Of a stretch of DNA of 64,000 nt, positions 51,418 to 60,071 are shown piece after piece. A model generated the notes under the pieces. It saw nothing but the letters and a program-made list of their open reading frames with translations, searched no databases and had not been told where the DNA came from. Made by a program: the position numbers and the translations under genes. The stretch's first letter is position 1. Each line of letters begins with the position of its first letter. The stretch is from Bordetella genomosp. 11 (GTDB taxonomy: Bacteria; Pseudomonadota; Gammaproteobacteria; Burkholderiales; Burkholderiaceae_B): contig NZ_NEVS01000004.1 in NCBI RefSeq assembly GCF_002261215.1, positions 3,596,001-3,660,000 on the forward strand. Reading direction: 5' to 3'.

Positions 51418-51471
51418 CGGGGACGATGCGGCAGCACCCGCACAGGATGCCGAAGCCAACAGGAATGAAGG

Positions 51472-51501
51472 AAACGCGCCGCTTATGCGGCGCGTTTTTT
51501 T
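51472..51501 (+). terminator. Rho-independent terminator
   Basis: An 11-bp perfect stem AAACGCGCCGC / GCGGCGCGTTT with loop TTAT, followed by further T residues (seven T in total from the stem end). It ends the hemerythrin operon and may also stop the convergent DUF4142 gene, since the reverse strand has a shorter T-run. Confidence 0.88.
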
Positions 51502-51532
51502 ATGCTTTCGAACGCCGCGGCCCGGCGGGGCG

Positions 51533-52174
51533 CTAGGGCTTGGGCGCCCCCTTGTCCCCGGGAAGCAGGCTGGGCGGTGCATGGCGCGACGCTGGCGATA
51601 CCGTGCCGGGCGCGGCGCCCGCCGGCGGGCTTTCTTCCGGACTGGCCTTGCCGCTGGCCGCCAGCGTCTTGCGCAGCGCGATGCCGGCATCCAGGTGGGC
51701 TTTCAGGCCGGGCAGGGCCTGCTGCGCGAACGCTTTCACCTCCGGATCCTTGGCCTGCTCTCCCGCCTCCACGAAAAGCTTGACCGCCTCATTGTGCGCG
51801 ACGATCGCGACCTCGTCGGCGTATTGCATGTCGAAGCGCGCGCCACTGTCGCCCTGCAGGGCCTTGAGCGTACGCGCCTGGCTATCGGACAAGGCGGACG
51901 GCAGGCTGACACCCTTGGCGTCCGCGAGCGTCTTCAGTTCGCTGGCCATGTGCGTGTGGTCGGCGATCATCCTGGCCGCGTACCGCTTGACTTCGTCGTG
52001 CTCGCCGTTCCGCACCGCCCATTGGCTGGCCTCGATTTCGAAAGCGCCCGCCTGGGCGGCCTGCGCCAGGAAAGCCGCATCGCCGCGATCCAGTTCCGCC
52101 GCGCGCGCGCCCGCCATACCCGCCATACCCGCCACAAGGAGCATGGACGCCCCTATACGGATCCAATATTTCAT
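51533..52174 (-). CDS. DUF4142 exported protein
   Basis: A 213-residue exported protein with a ferritin-like helical DUF4142 domain. The signal peptide (IRIGASMLLVAGMAGMAG, cut near ARAAE) is followed by FLAQAAQAGAFEIEASQWAV and MIADHTHMASELKTLA, both typical of the family, and a Pro/Ala-rich C-terminal tail of about 30 residues (ESPPAGAAPGTVSPASR). The ATG with AAGGAGAC is chosen; an upstream in-frame ATG would bury the signal peptide. Function unknown; family members are often stress-induced. Confidence 0.86.
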   Translation of the reverse strand: MKYWIRIGASMLLVAGMAGMAGARAAELDRGDAAFLAQAAQAGAFEIEASQWAVRNGEHDEVKRYAARMIADHTHMASELKTLADAKGVSLPSALSDSQARTLKALQGDSGARFDMQYADEVAIVAHNEAVKLFVEAGEQAKDPEVKAFAQQALPGLKAHLDAGIALRKTLAASGKASPEESPPAGAAPGTVSPASRHAPPSLLPGDKGAPKP

Positions 52175-52304
52175 TGCCGTCTCCTTGGACGCGAAATATG
52201 GCTTCGGCGGCGCAACCGCTGTGCCCATCCAGGCGATGGCGCCCAGACCGTCGAAGCGTCCCCGGCACGCGCGGAACCCTTCGGCCCGATGCGGGGCCCG
52301 GGGA

Positions 52305-54032
52305 TCATACGAACAGATTGCGCGCCTGCTTCAGCAGTTCGCTTTTCTGCAGCACGCCGACGATCCGGCGGCCATCCCGATCGCTCAGCACCGGCGTGCG
52401 CTCGGCGGGCGACTCCACCACCGTCTGCCACACGTCCAGCAGACGCTGGCCGGCATACACCACGGGGAAATCCGGCGTGGCCATGCGCACCAGGGTCGTC
52501 TCCCCGCCCTCGCCCGCATTCACGCGCGCCATCAGGTCGTTCACCCATACGGCGCCGGCGAAACGCTGCGCGTCGTCCACCAGGAACACGAACCGGTTGC
52601 GCTGCTTCAGGCCGATCTGCAGCGCTTCCTCCAGCGTGGCCGAGACCGGCGCCAACAGGCCGGGCGGCCGCATCATGGCGCCGGCGGTCGCATCGGCCAG
52701 CCGGCTGCGGCGCTCGTCGCGCGCGCGGTGGCGGGCGATGACCTCGTAGGTGCCGGTCAGCCGGAACAGCATGGACACGGCATAGGCCGCGACGGTGGCA
52801 ATCATCAGCGGAAATACGAAAGACGGTTCGCGCGTCATTTCGAAGACCATCAACGTGGACATCAGCGGCGCCTGCGTGGTGGCCGCCAGCGATGCCGCCA
52901 TGCCCAGCACGCCCAGCAGCACCACGCTGTCCTGCATGCCGAAGACCTGGGCAGCCACCGGTGCGCAGGCGGCGCCGGCCAGCGCCCCGATCAGCAGCGA
53001 AGGCGTGAACAGGCCGCCGATGGCGCCGGAGCCCACCGTTGCCGCGGTCGCCAGGATCTTCAACGCCAGCAGCAGCAATAGCGACGTGGCCAGCGCCTGG
53101 CCTTCCAGCATGCGCGCGATCGGCGCGAAACCGTTGCCCGTGACGTCCGGCGCCGCCAGCGTGATCACGCCGACGATCAGTCCGCCCACGCTCATGCGCA
53201 CGACCACGGAAGGCATCGCCTGCGCGGAGACTTTGCGCGCCAGGCGCGTGATCCACAGGAATGCCGATCCCACCGCGCCGGCGGACAGCCCCAGCGCGAC
53301 GACGGCCAGCACGGCGCTTCCGGTCACGTCGAAGCGATAGGACGGCAGGTCATACAAGGGATTGAACTGCCCCATGACGCTGGTCATCCACGTCGACGCG
53401 ACCGCCGCGGTGAACAGATAGCCGATGCGCCGCAGCTCGAGCGAGCCGAAGGCGATCTCCGCGACGAAGATGGCCGCGGCAAGCGGCGTGTGATACACCG
53501 CGGTCAGGCCCCCGGTGGCGGCCATCGCCACGGCAAGGCGGAAATCCGCGCCGCGCACGCCGGGCAGCAGCCGCATGCAGAAGGCGGAGCCGGCGGTCGC
53601 CGACAGTTGCACCATGGCGCCTTCCTTGCCGATGGAGCCGCCGGAGACAATGGAAAAGAACGAGGATACGCAGCGCAGCACGGACGGCAGCACGGGAATA
53701 TGCCCCATCTTGCCGTCTATGGTCTCCAGGTATTCGGAGACCACGCCCGCGCGCTTCTCGCGGCGCTGCGCCTGCGCCAGGAACAGCGCCGCGATGGCGC
53801 CGCCGATCGTGGGAATGGCGATGCGCGCGTACCAGGGCAGGCCGCCGAAGATTTCGGTGATATCCGCATCCGTGCCGAACAGGCGCGCCGATGCGTGTTC
53901 CAGGCACCAGCGGAATACGTGCGCGCCCAGCGCCCCGAGTATGCCCATGGCGATCGCCAGGGCGATGCCGCGCAGATAGTCGGCGACGCTGCGCCCTTCC
54001 CTGTCTACCTTGTCGAGGAAGTGCGTCGCCAT
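52305..54032 (-). CDS. ClC-family chloride channel/transporter with CBS domains
   Basis: A 575-residue membrane protein: an N-terminal ClC domain of about 430 residues and two C-terminal CBS repeats (LEEALQIGLKQRNRFVFLVD and FPVVYAGQRLLDVWQTVVE). Of the anion-pathway motifs, GKEG has Glu preserved but Pro replaced by Ala (SGGSIGKEGAMVQ), and GGLFTPSL is conserved. The external gating Glu is therefore present. CBS domains usually sense adenine nucleotides. It lies in the minus direction downstream of a LysR gene, 58 bp from its end. Ion coupling cannot be decided from sequence. Confidence 0.88.
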   Translation of the reverse strand: MATHFLDKVDREGRSVADYLRGIALAIAMGILGALGAHVFRWCLEHASARLFGTDADITEIFGGLPWYARIAIPTIGGAIAALFLAQAQRREKRAGVVSEYLETIDGKMGHIPVLPSVLRCVSSFFSIVSGGSIGKEGAMVQLSATAGSAFCMRLLPGVRGADFRLAVAMAATGGLTAVYHTPLAAAIFVAEIAFGSLELRRIGYLFTAAVASTWMTSVMGQFNPLYDLPSYRFDVTGSAVLAVVALGLSAGAVGSAFLWITRLARKVSAQAMPSVVVRMSVGGLIVGVITLAAPDVTGNGFAPIARMLEGQALATSLLLLLALKILATAATVGSGAIGGLFTPSLLIGALAGAACAPVAAQVFGMQDSVVLLGVLGMAASLAATTQAPLMSTLMVFEMTREPSFVFPLMIATVAAYAVSMLFRLTGTYEVIARHRARDERRSRLADATAGAMMRPPGLLAPVSATLEEALQIGLKQRNRFVFLVDDAQRFAGAVWVNDLMARVNAGEGGETTLVRMATPDFPVVYAGQRLLDVWQTVVESPAERTPVLSDRDGRRIVGVLQKSELLKQARNLFV

Positions 54033-54090
54033 GTCTCTTTCCCTTTTCTCATGTGTCCACCCCGCGGCGTCGCCCCGCGCCGTATTCGAT

Positions 54091-54987
54091 TCACGACCTG
54101 TTCCTCAGCACCGCCCGAAACGCCTTCATCATCGGCGACCATACCGCCTGTCTTCGGCTAAGCAGCGAGATATCGCGCTTCAGCGGCAGCGCGGCGTCGA
54201 CGGGCAACGCCGCCACGCCGGTCTCGGCGGTGTCTTCCAGCAATGACGCCGGCGCGACGGTCAGCAGGTCGGTCCCGGCCACCAGCTTCAACACGCCGGC
54301 CGAAATGAAATCGACCTCCAGCACGGTGCGCGGCAGCGGCTGCTCGGCGCGTGCGAACGACGCGTCCAGGCGCTGGCGCGCCACCGACGTCCGCTTGGGA
54401 AGTATCCAGCGCTGGTCCGCGAGATCCGCCAGCGCAATGGCGCCTCGCCGGAACAAGGGATTGCGGCGGCCGGCGACCAGTCGCAACACGTCGTGGCCCA
54501 TCGCGTCCTGGCGCAGCACACCGCCGCGCGTCCCGTCCGATGGCGCGACGGCCAGGTCCAGATCGCCGCGCTCGACCAGGTCCGGCAGCTCGTCGGACAG
54601 GCCCAGGGTCAGGGTCACCCGCAGGCCGGGCCGCTCGGGCAGCAAGACCTGGAGCGCCGGCATGACCACGGTGTCCATGGTCGCGGCCGTCGCGCCCAGG
54701 CGCAACAGGCCGCTGTCGCCGGCACGCAAGTCTTCGGCATGGCGGACCGCGTCCTCGTACTGGTTGACGAGCTTGCGCGCGTGTTCCGCGAAGGCCAGGC
54801 CGGCCGAGGTGGGACGTATGGCACGCGCGCCCCTGTCGAACAGGGCCAGGCCGGTTTCGTCTTCCAGGCGCCGGAGCGATTTGGACAGGGCGGGCTGCGT
54901 GACCGCGCAGGCCGATGCCGCGCGTCCCAGGTGCCCGTGCGCAACGACGGCCAGGAAGTACGAGAGATCGCGGAGCGAGAAATCCAT
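54091..54987 (-). CDS. LysR-family regulator, divergent from a ferredoxin gene
   Basis: A 298-residue LysR-type regulator of the CbbR/GbpR-like group. The helix-turn-helix is GHLGRAASACAVTQPALSKS and the effector domain starts LRLGATAATMDTVVMPALQ. It is transcribed away from the 2Fe-2S ferredoxin gene, with a palindrome containing a T-N11-A core in the shared region that overlaps its own start. The ClC gene lies downstream in the same direction and may be a second target. Confidence 0.88.
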   Translation of the reverse strand: MDFSLRDLSYFLAVVAHGHLGRAASACAVTQPALSKSLRRLEDETGLALFDRGARAIRPTSAGLAFAEHARKLVNQYEDAVRHAEDLRAGDSGLLRLGATAATMDTVVMPALQVLLPERPGLRVTLTLGLSDELPDLVERGDLDLAVAPSDGTRGGVLRQDAMGHDVLRLVAGRRNPLFRRGAIALADLADQRWILPKRTSVARQRLDASFARAEQPLPRTVLEVDFISAGVLKLVAGTDLLTVAPASLLEDTAETGVAALPVDAALPLKRDISLLSRRQAVWSPMMKAFRAVLRNRS

Positions 54988-54995
54988 GAATTCCA

Positions 54996-55012
54996 GTTAT
55001 GCAATTCATAAC
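54996..55012. promoter_or_regulatory. LysR box in the LysR-ferredoxin divergent region
   Basis: GTTATG-CAATT-CATAAC, a perfect 6-bp inverted repeat containing TATGCAATTCATA (T-N11-A), begins 8 bases upstream of the LysR start codon. A second overlapping repeat ATGAATT-N10-AATTCAT (54986-55009) includes the start codon itself. Position and symmetry fit a regulator binding site. Confidence 0.6.
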
Positions 55013-55074
55013 CAACAGGAATCCAAAGTGTAGCGCGAGCGCGGGCCCGGGTCCATTTACCCTAGAATCGGCTC

Positions 55075-55419
55075 ATGACGAACGAGCCCGGCCCTTCCTA
55101 TATCGTGACGCTGGTCCCGGCGGACTGGCGCTTCGGCGCCGGCGCGGACGAGGGCCTGGTGGCGGCTGCCGCGCGCGCGGATATCCGCCTGCCGGCCTCA
55201 TGCCGCAACGGCACCTGCCGGACTTGCATGTGTTTTCTGATCGAGGGGGAAGTCGCCTATCCCGGCGGTAGGCCGGGCCTGACGGCGGAAGAAATGGAAG
55301 AGGGCTGGATCCTGCCCTGCGTGGGGCGGGCACGCACCGATCTGCGTATCGAAGTGCCCGATGCCACTGTCCTGGAAAAGCCGCCGGCGCGCCCCATCAT
55401 GACGGGACCGCGGCGCTGA
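55075..55419 (+). CDS. 2Fe-2S ferredoxin, plant/chloroplast type
   Basis: A 114-residue ferredoxin with the four cluster cysteines in SCRNGTCRTCMC and WILPCVGRA. It is a small cytoplasmic electron carrier of the kind that serves oxygenases or reductases. The N terminus is longer than in minimal ferredoxins and the last 15 residues are Pro-rich. No clear ribosome-binding site is seen. It is divergent from a LysR gene with a shared operator-like palindrome, so its expression is probably LysR-controlled. No partner oxygenase lies nearby. Confidence 0.87.
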   Translation: MTNEPGPSYIVTLVPADWRFGAGADEGLVAAAARADIRLPASCRNGTCRTCMCFLIEGEVAYPGGRPGLTAEEMEEGWILPCVGRARTDLRIEVPDATVLEKPPARPIMTGPRR

Positions 55420-55461
55420 GCCCGCGCCGCGCAAACCGGCGCGCACGGGCTCGCAAGCCGC

Positions 55462-55689
55462 TCAACCCGCGGCGATGCGATAGTGGTTTTCGTGGAATTC
55501 CACTTCGGGCTTGTCGCCGGCAGGCCTGTCGTTTTCCTGAATGACGCTCTGCGACGCGGTCGCGCCGCGCGCATCGATCCGCGGCAGAACCCGCTTCGGT
55601 TCGGACGCGACGCTTTGCGGCAGGGCCTGGTTGGACACGCCCAGCAAGGTCAGTTCGGCTCCGATCAGCCCTTTGAAAAGCTCGTTCAT
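55462..55689 (-). CDS. Small hypothetical protein
   Basis: A 75-residue protein of unknown function starting MNELFKGLIGAELTLLGVSN, with a short amphipathic N-terminal helix and a hydrophilic remainder ending in EVEFHENHYRIAAG. CAGGAG lies before the chosen ATG; a longer frame upstream has no such site. It is divergent from the following Bug gene. Confidence 0.5.
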   Translation of the reverse strand: MNELFKGLIGAELTLLGVSNQALPQSVASEPKRVLPRIDARGATASQSVIQENDRPAGDKPEVEFHENHYRIAAG

Positions 55690-55955
55690 ATCGCTACTCC
55701 TGAATCCATTCGTACCGGCACATCGTTGTCCGGCATTGATTGATGGACAGGATAGGGGATGCATGGTTCCCACGAAAGACAATTAGCGCTATGGCATCGA
55801 TGCAATCGCGCTATGGATTGCACCGCGCCAGGGGGCGCGGGCAGGCGGCGCGCGAGTTCGCTGACGGCTGCCTTAAGGGCTTTGCCGCGTTCCTTAATGC
55901 CCCGGCAAGCGATAGACTTGGCGGCAGAAACACAACAACACATCGGAGAAGACAA

Positions 55956-56930
55956 ATGGGATCGACGTTCAAGGCGGCCGTCGCCGCATTGGCGCTGTGC
56001 GCCGCCACGGTTTGCCACGCGCAGGACAACTGGCCCACCAAACCCATCACCATGATCGTGCCGTTTCCACCCGGCGGTGTCGCCGATACCGTCGCGCGCC
56101 CGGTCGCGGACGCCATGAGCCGCACCCTGAAGCAATCGGTCGTGGTGGAAAACCGCGCGGGCGCGGGTGGCGGACTTGGCATGGGTGTGGTGGCGCGGGC
56201 CGAGCCCGACGGCTATACCGTGCTGATGGCGCTGTCGTCGATTTCCATCATTCCCGAAGCTGACCGCATCCTGGGCCGTGCGCCCATGTACCAGCTGAAG
56301 CAGTTCAAGCCCATCGCGCGGTTTACCGCCGACCCTACCGTCCTGGTCGTCAAGGCCGATAGCCCGTGGAAAACCGCCCGGGAATTCATCGACGATCTGC
56401 GCCGGCCCGACGCCACGCCGTTGTCCTATGGATCGTCAGGCAACTACGGCACCATGCACGTCCCCATGGAGATGCTGCGCAGCGCCGCGGGAATCAAGGT
56501 GCTGCACGTGCCCTATGGGGGCGCCGGGCCGGCCATCGTAGCGCTGCTGGGCGGACAGGTGCAGGCGTTATCGACCGGCCCCGCATCGGTGCTGCAATAC
56601 ATCCAGGCAGGCAAGGTAAGGGCGCTGGCCACCTGGGGAGACAGCCGGCTGGCTGCCCTGCCCGACGTGCCCACCTTGAAGGAGTTGGGCTATGACGTCA
56701 CGTTCGCGCAATGGTCCGGGCTCTTCGTGCCGGCCGCCACGCCCGAGCCGATCGTGCGCAAGCTGCGCGCGGCGGCCGAAGCCGCCGCGCGCGATCCGAA
56801 AGTGCGAGACACCATCCAACAGGCGGGCAGCCCGGTGCTTTACCTGGACGCGCCGCAATTCCAGGAATACTGGGACGCGGATGCCGCGAAGATGACCGAC
56901 GCCGTGCGCAAGATCGGCAAGGTGGAATGA
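55956..56930 (+). CDS. Second Bug/TctC-type periplasmic substrate-binding protein
   Basis: A 324-residue periplasmic receptor. The signal peptide (KAAVAALALCAATVCHA) ends near residue 22 and is followed by the family signature PITMIVPFPPGGVADTVARP, ENRAGAGGGLGMGVVA, and the C-terminal ligand-loop region LSYGSSGNYGTMHVP. A GGAGAAG site precedes the ATG. Like the first Bug gene it has no adjacent membrane permease genes, so its partner must lie elsewhere. Ligand unknown; carboxylates are the rule in the family. Confidence 0.9.
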   Translation: MGSTFKAAVAALALCAATVCHAQDNWPTKPITMIVPFPPGGVADTVARPVADAMSRTLKQSVVVENRAGAGGGLGMGVVARAEPDGYTVLMALSSISIIPEADRILGRAPMYQLKQFKPIARFTADPTVLVVKADSPWKTAREFIDDLRRPDATPLSYGSSGNYGTMHVPMEMLRSAAGIKVLHVPYGGAGPAIVALLGGQVQALSTGPASVLQYIQAGKVRALATWGDSRLAALPDVPTLKELGYDVTFAQWSGLFVPAATPEPIVRKLRAAAEAAARDPKVRDTIQQAGSPVLYLDAPQFQEYWDADAAKMTDAVRKIGKVE

Positions 56931-56958
56931 CGGCGCACGGCCGCGTGCGCGCGCCGCG

Positions 56959-57507
56959 TCAACTGACGGAGTAGCCCCGTCCCGTCATGCAGGCGGACAT
57001 GGCGCGGTTATAGGAGTCCACCATCACGCCGGTGGTCCATTGGTTGGGATGCGCCGGGTCGTAGCCGCTCTGGTTCATCGCCCAGCCCTGGCATTCGCTA
57101 CGGTCGCGGGTTTGCTGGGCCTGGTTCTGGCCGCGCGCGGGATAGGCGATCAGATTCCCGGACGGCGCGGGCGGCGGCGGCGCGTACACGGGAGGCGCGG
57201 CATAGGCTACCGGCGGAGGCGCGTAGACCGGTGCCGGGTACACCGGCGCGCCATACACCACCGGCGGCGCGGCATACACCGGGGCGGTGTAGACCACGGC
57301 GGGGGCAGAATTCGCGGCGATGATGGCGCCCGCGGCGCCCAGCGCCAGCGCCCCGCCAACCCACCAGCCGGCGGATGAGCCATGCCACCCGCCGCCATGC
57401 CAGCCTCCGCCACGGTAATAACCATGGGCCATGGCCGGCGACGCGACGCCCGCCGCGGTGGCCAGTGCCAGGGCCGCGACCGCGGTTCGTAAGGTCAAGC
57501 TTTTCAT
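56959..57507 (-). CDS. Exported Pro/Ala-rich hypothetical protein
   Basis: A 182-residue secreted protein. A signal peptide (AVAALALATAAGVASPAMA) is followed by a Gly/Trp/His-rich part (GYYRGGGWHGGGWHG), a short hydrophobic glycine-zipper-like segment (GALALGAAGAIIAANS) and a repetitive stretch of Tyr-Ala-Pro-Pro-Val units. The C terminus has a conserved-looking module with two cysteines (RSECQGWAMNQSGYDP and MSACMTGRGYSV). Such proteins occur widely in Burkholderiales envelopes; function unknown. A GGAG site precedes the ATG, downstream of a leader hairpin. Confidence 0.82.
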   Translation of the reverse strand: MKSLTLRTAVAALALATAAGVASPAMAHGYYRGGGWHGGGWHGSSAGWWVGGALALGAAGAIIAANSAPAVVYTAPVYAAPPVVYGAPVYPAPVYAPPPVAYAAPPVYAPPPPAPSGNLIAYPARGQNQAQQTRDRSECQGWAMNQSGYDPAHPNQWTTGVMVDSYNRAMSACMTGRGYSVS

Positions 57508-57521
57508 TTGCTGCTCCAGGC

Positions 57522-57545
57522 CTCCCGCCGGTTCACCGCCGGGAG
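57522..57545 (-). promoter_or_regulatory. Leader hairpin of the exported protein gene
   Basis: CTCCCG-C-CGG / CCG-C-CGGGAG with a TTCA loop and one mismatch pair lies within the 40 bases upstream of the start codon of the exported Pro/Ala-rich protein. It may influence translation, since it lies directly next to the ribosome-binding site. Confidence 0.25.
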
Positions 57546-57555
57546 TAGTAATCCA

Positions 57556-57571
57556 ATCTAACCATTTAGAT
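57556..57571. promoter_or_regulatory. Inverted repeat in the divergent region
   Basis: ATCTAA-CCAT-TTAGAT in an AT-rich patch of the 266-bp region between the exported-protein gene and the DUF2239 gene. No regulator is adjacent. The rest of this gap holds nothing recognisable. Confidence 0.25.
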
Positions 57572-57773
57572 GGACTTCTGGCGAGCGAATTCCATGCCCA
57601 ACCTCTCCGCTTCGTTTCAGCCCGTTTCCATGTGCGCCCCGCCGCCAGGGTCTCGCGCGATTCCCAGGCATGCGAATGTCGTGGACGTATAAATTTAATC
57701 CGGGTAATATTCACCAACCTTAGCCCTCCACCGCCGCGCGCCTGCCTGCACTGGCCGGCCCGTCCGCCCCACC

Positions 57774-58442
57774 ATGACACTGAACGTACAGACTCCCTGC
57801 ACCGCCTTCGCCGGCCACCGGCGCCTCGCGGCCGGTTCCCTTGCCGATGTCGCGCTGGCCGTGAAGGCGGCGCTGGAAGACGCGCCGTCCGGCCTGCCCG
57901 GCAACGTCCTGACCTTCGACGACACCACGGGCCACGTGGTGGATATCGATACGCGCGGCAGCCGCGACGATGTGCTGGCCCGGCTGCCGCGGCCCGCGCG
58001 CGCGCAGGCGCCCAGCGAAGCCGCGACGGCGGAGCCGATGGCGGACGCGCCGGCGCAGGAGCCTGCCACCGGCCCCCTTTCCGCCCCCCACGCCACGGCA
58101 TCGCGCACCCCGCGCGGCCGCGGCAGGCCGCGCCTGGGCGTGATCGCGCGCGAGGTCACGCTGCTGCCGCGCCACTGGGAATGGCTGAATACGCAACCCG
58201 GCGGCGCTTCGGTGGCCTTGCGCAAGCTGGTGGAAGCCGGCATGCGCGACCGCCGCGCGCGGGAACGCACCATGCGGGAAGCGGCGTACCGGTTCATGTC
58301 CGCCATGGCCGGCGATATGGAAGGCTTCGAGGAAGCGGCGCGCGCGCTGTTCGCCGACGATGCCCGTGCCATGTCGCGGCAGATGGCATCCTGGCCGGCC
58401 GACATCCGCGAGCACGCGCTGCGTCTGGCATTCGGCCAATAG
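57774..58442 (+). CDS. DUF2239 family protein
   Basis: A 222-residue cytoplasmic protein. The N-terminal half matches the DUF2239 family (CTAFAGHRRLAAGSLADVAL and VLTFDDTTGHVVDIDTRG); after an Ala/Pro-rich linker comes GRPRLGVIAREVTLLPRHWE, a basic helical part that could bind nucleic acid. Function unknown. No clear ribosome-binding site is seen. The NYN gene follows after 45 bases, possibly in one operon. Confidence 0.8.
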   Translation: MTLNVQTPCTAFAGHRRLAAGSLADVALAVKAALEDAPSGLPGNVLTFDDTTGHVVDIDTRGSRDDVLARLPRPARAQAPSEAATAEPMADAPAQEPATGPLSAPHATASRTPRGRGRPRLGVIAREVTLLPRHWEWLNTQPGGASVALRKLVEAGMRDRRARERTMREAAYRFMSAMAGDMEGFEEAARALFADDARAMSRQMASWPADIREHALRLAFGQ

Positions 58443-58487
58443 GCCGGCCCCAAGGGGGATGACCTTTACGAATTCAATGGAGTATTG

Positions 58488-60002
58488 ATGATTTCTTCCC
58501 ACGACAACGTCAGCATGGCGCTGTTCTGCGACTTCGAAAACGTCGCGCTGGGCGTGCGCGACGCCAACTACGAAAAGTTCGACATCCGCCTCGTGCTGGA
58601 ACGGCTGCTGCTGAAAGGCAGCATCGTTATCAAGAAGGCCTATTGCGACTGGGATCGCTACAAGGCCTTCAAGGCGCCGATGCACGAAGCGAATTTCGAA
58701 CTCATCGAAATCCCGCACGTGCGCCAGTCGGGCAAGAATTCCGCCGACATCCGCCTCGTGGTCGACGCCCTGGACCTTTGCTATACCAAATCGCACGTCA
58801 ATACCTTCGTGATCATCAGCGGCGATTCGGATTTCTCGCCGCTGGTCTCGAAGCTGCGCGAAAACGCCAAGCATGTCATCGGGGTCGGCGTGAAGCATTC
58901 CACTTCCGATCTGCTGATCGCCAACTGCGACGAGTTCATCTTCTACGACGATCTGGTGCGCGAAAACGCGCGTTCGTCGGCGCGCGCCGCCGGCCGGGAC
59001 AGCGGTGCGGGCGGACGGCGCGGCGGCGATGACCGCAAGCGCAAGGAAGACACCGACACCCGCAAGAGCCAGGCCATCGATATCGCGGTCGAGACCTTCG
59101 ACGCCCTGGTGGCCGAGCGCGGCGACAGCGGCAAGATATGGGCCTCGGCGCTGAAGGATGCCATCAAGCGCCGCAAGCCGGACTTCAACGAGTCGTACTA
59201 CGGCTTCCGCGCGTTCGGCAACCTGCTGGAAGAAGCCCAGGCGCGCGGCCTGCTGGAAGTGGGCCGCGATGAGAAGTCCGGCACCTACGTCTACCGGTCG
59301 ACCGGGGTTGCGGGGGAACAGGCATCCTCGGCGCCATACCCGGTCCAGGCGGGGACGCGCGATACCCGGTCGCAGCAGCCGCAGGCTGCCCAGGACACCG
59401 GCGGCGCGTCGTCCGCGCCAGCGCCTGGGGAGACTGGCGCGCAAGGACCGCAGGACAAGCCCAAGCGGGGCGGCCGCCGCCGCTCCCGCTCCGGCGCGAC
59501 GACGGCTGCTGCCACGCCGCAGGAAGGCGCGCAAGCCGCCACGCCCAACCCATCCGGATACGAAGCGCCATACGAAACGATGCACGGCACGACGCGGGAA
59601 GCGACCCGCCAGGCACCGCACGAAGCATCGTATGAAGCACCGCAGGAAATGCCCTTCGAAATTCCCTTCGAGCCGTCGCGCGATGCCTCGCGCGACGCGC
59701 AAGCGTCGCCGGAATCGCCCTTCGCCGCCGAGGCACCCGCCGCGAAGGCAGGCAGGGGCGGCAGGACATCGACCGCATCCAGACGCTCGCGCGCGCGGAC
59801 CACGGATACCCCGCCTCCCGCCTCGGCCATGGACGCTCCCTTACCCGCCTTCGCACCCGATACGCCGCAAGCGGCGCCGGCCGTGGCGATCCACGATGAA
59901 GCGCCCGCCGATGCCAAGGCGTCCAAGCCGCGAACCGCGCGCAAGACGGCCGCGCGTCCGAGGCGTGCACGCAAGGCGGCGCCCTCCGGTAGCGAAACCT
60001 GA
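58488..60002 (+). CDS. NYN-domain ribonuclease-like protein with LOTUS/OST-HTH domain and repetitive tail
   Basis: A 504-residue protein. Residues about 10-150 form a PIN-like NYN domain with the acidic metal-binding residues in ALFCDFENVALG, SGKNSADIRLVVDALDL and IISGDSDFSPLVSKLRE. Residues about 190-270 resemble a LOTUS/OST-HTH domain (KIWASALKDAIKRRKPDFNE, YYGFRAFGNLLEEAQARG). The remaining 230 residues are low-complexity, with degenerate repeats (YEAP, YETM, HEAS, PFEIPFEP) and basic Ala/Arg runs that may bind RNA. An ATG after GGAG is used. NYN-LOTUS proteins are thought to cleave or bind RNA. Confidence 0.87.
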   Translation: MISSHDNVSMALFCDFENVALGVRDANYEKFDIRLVLERLLLKGSIVIKKAYCDWDRYKAFKAPMHEANFELIEIPHVRQSGKNSADIRLVVDALDLCYTKSHVNTFVIISGDSDFSPLVSKLRENAKHVIGVGVKHSTSDLLIANCDEFIFYDDLVRENARSSARAAGRDSGAGGRRGGDDRKRKEDTDTRKSQAIDIAVETFDALVAERGDSGKIWASALKDAIKRRKPDFNESYYGFRAFGNLLEEAQARGLLEVGRDEKSGTYVYRSTGVAGEQASSAPYPVQAGTRDTRSQQPQAAQDTGGASSAPAPGETGAQGPQDKPKRGGRRRSRSGATTAAATPQEGAQAATPNPSGYEAPYETMHGTTREATRQAPHEASYEAPQEMPFEIPFEPSRDASRDAQASPESPFAAEAPAAKAGRGGRTSTASRRSRARTTDTPPPASAMDAPLPAFAPDTPQAAPAVAIHDEAPADAKASKPRTARKTAARPRRARKAAPSGSET

Positions 60003-60019
60003 GCTAGACTGCCGCTTGA

Positions 60020-60037
60020 CCCATCCAACCGGATGGG
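60020..60037 (+). promoter_or_regulatory. Hairpin between the NYN and Dps genes
   Basis: Perfect 7-bp stem CCCATCC-AACC-GGATGGG, 17 bases after the NYN stop. There is no T-run. It may end the NYN transcript or lie in the dps leader. Confidence 0.3.
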
Positions 60038-60071
60038 GCCTTCCCAAGACGGCTTCTCCCAGGTGATATCC

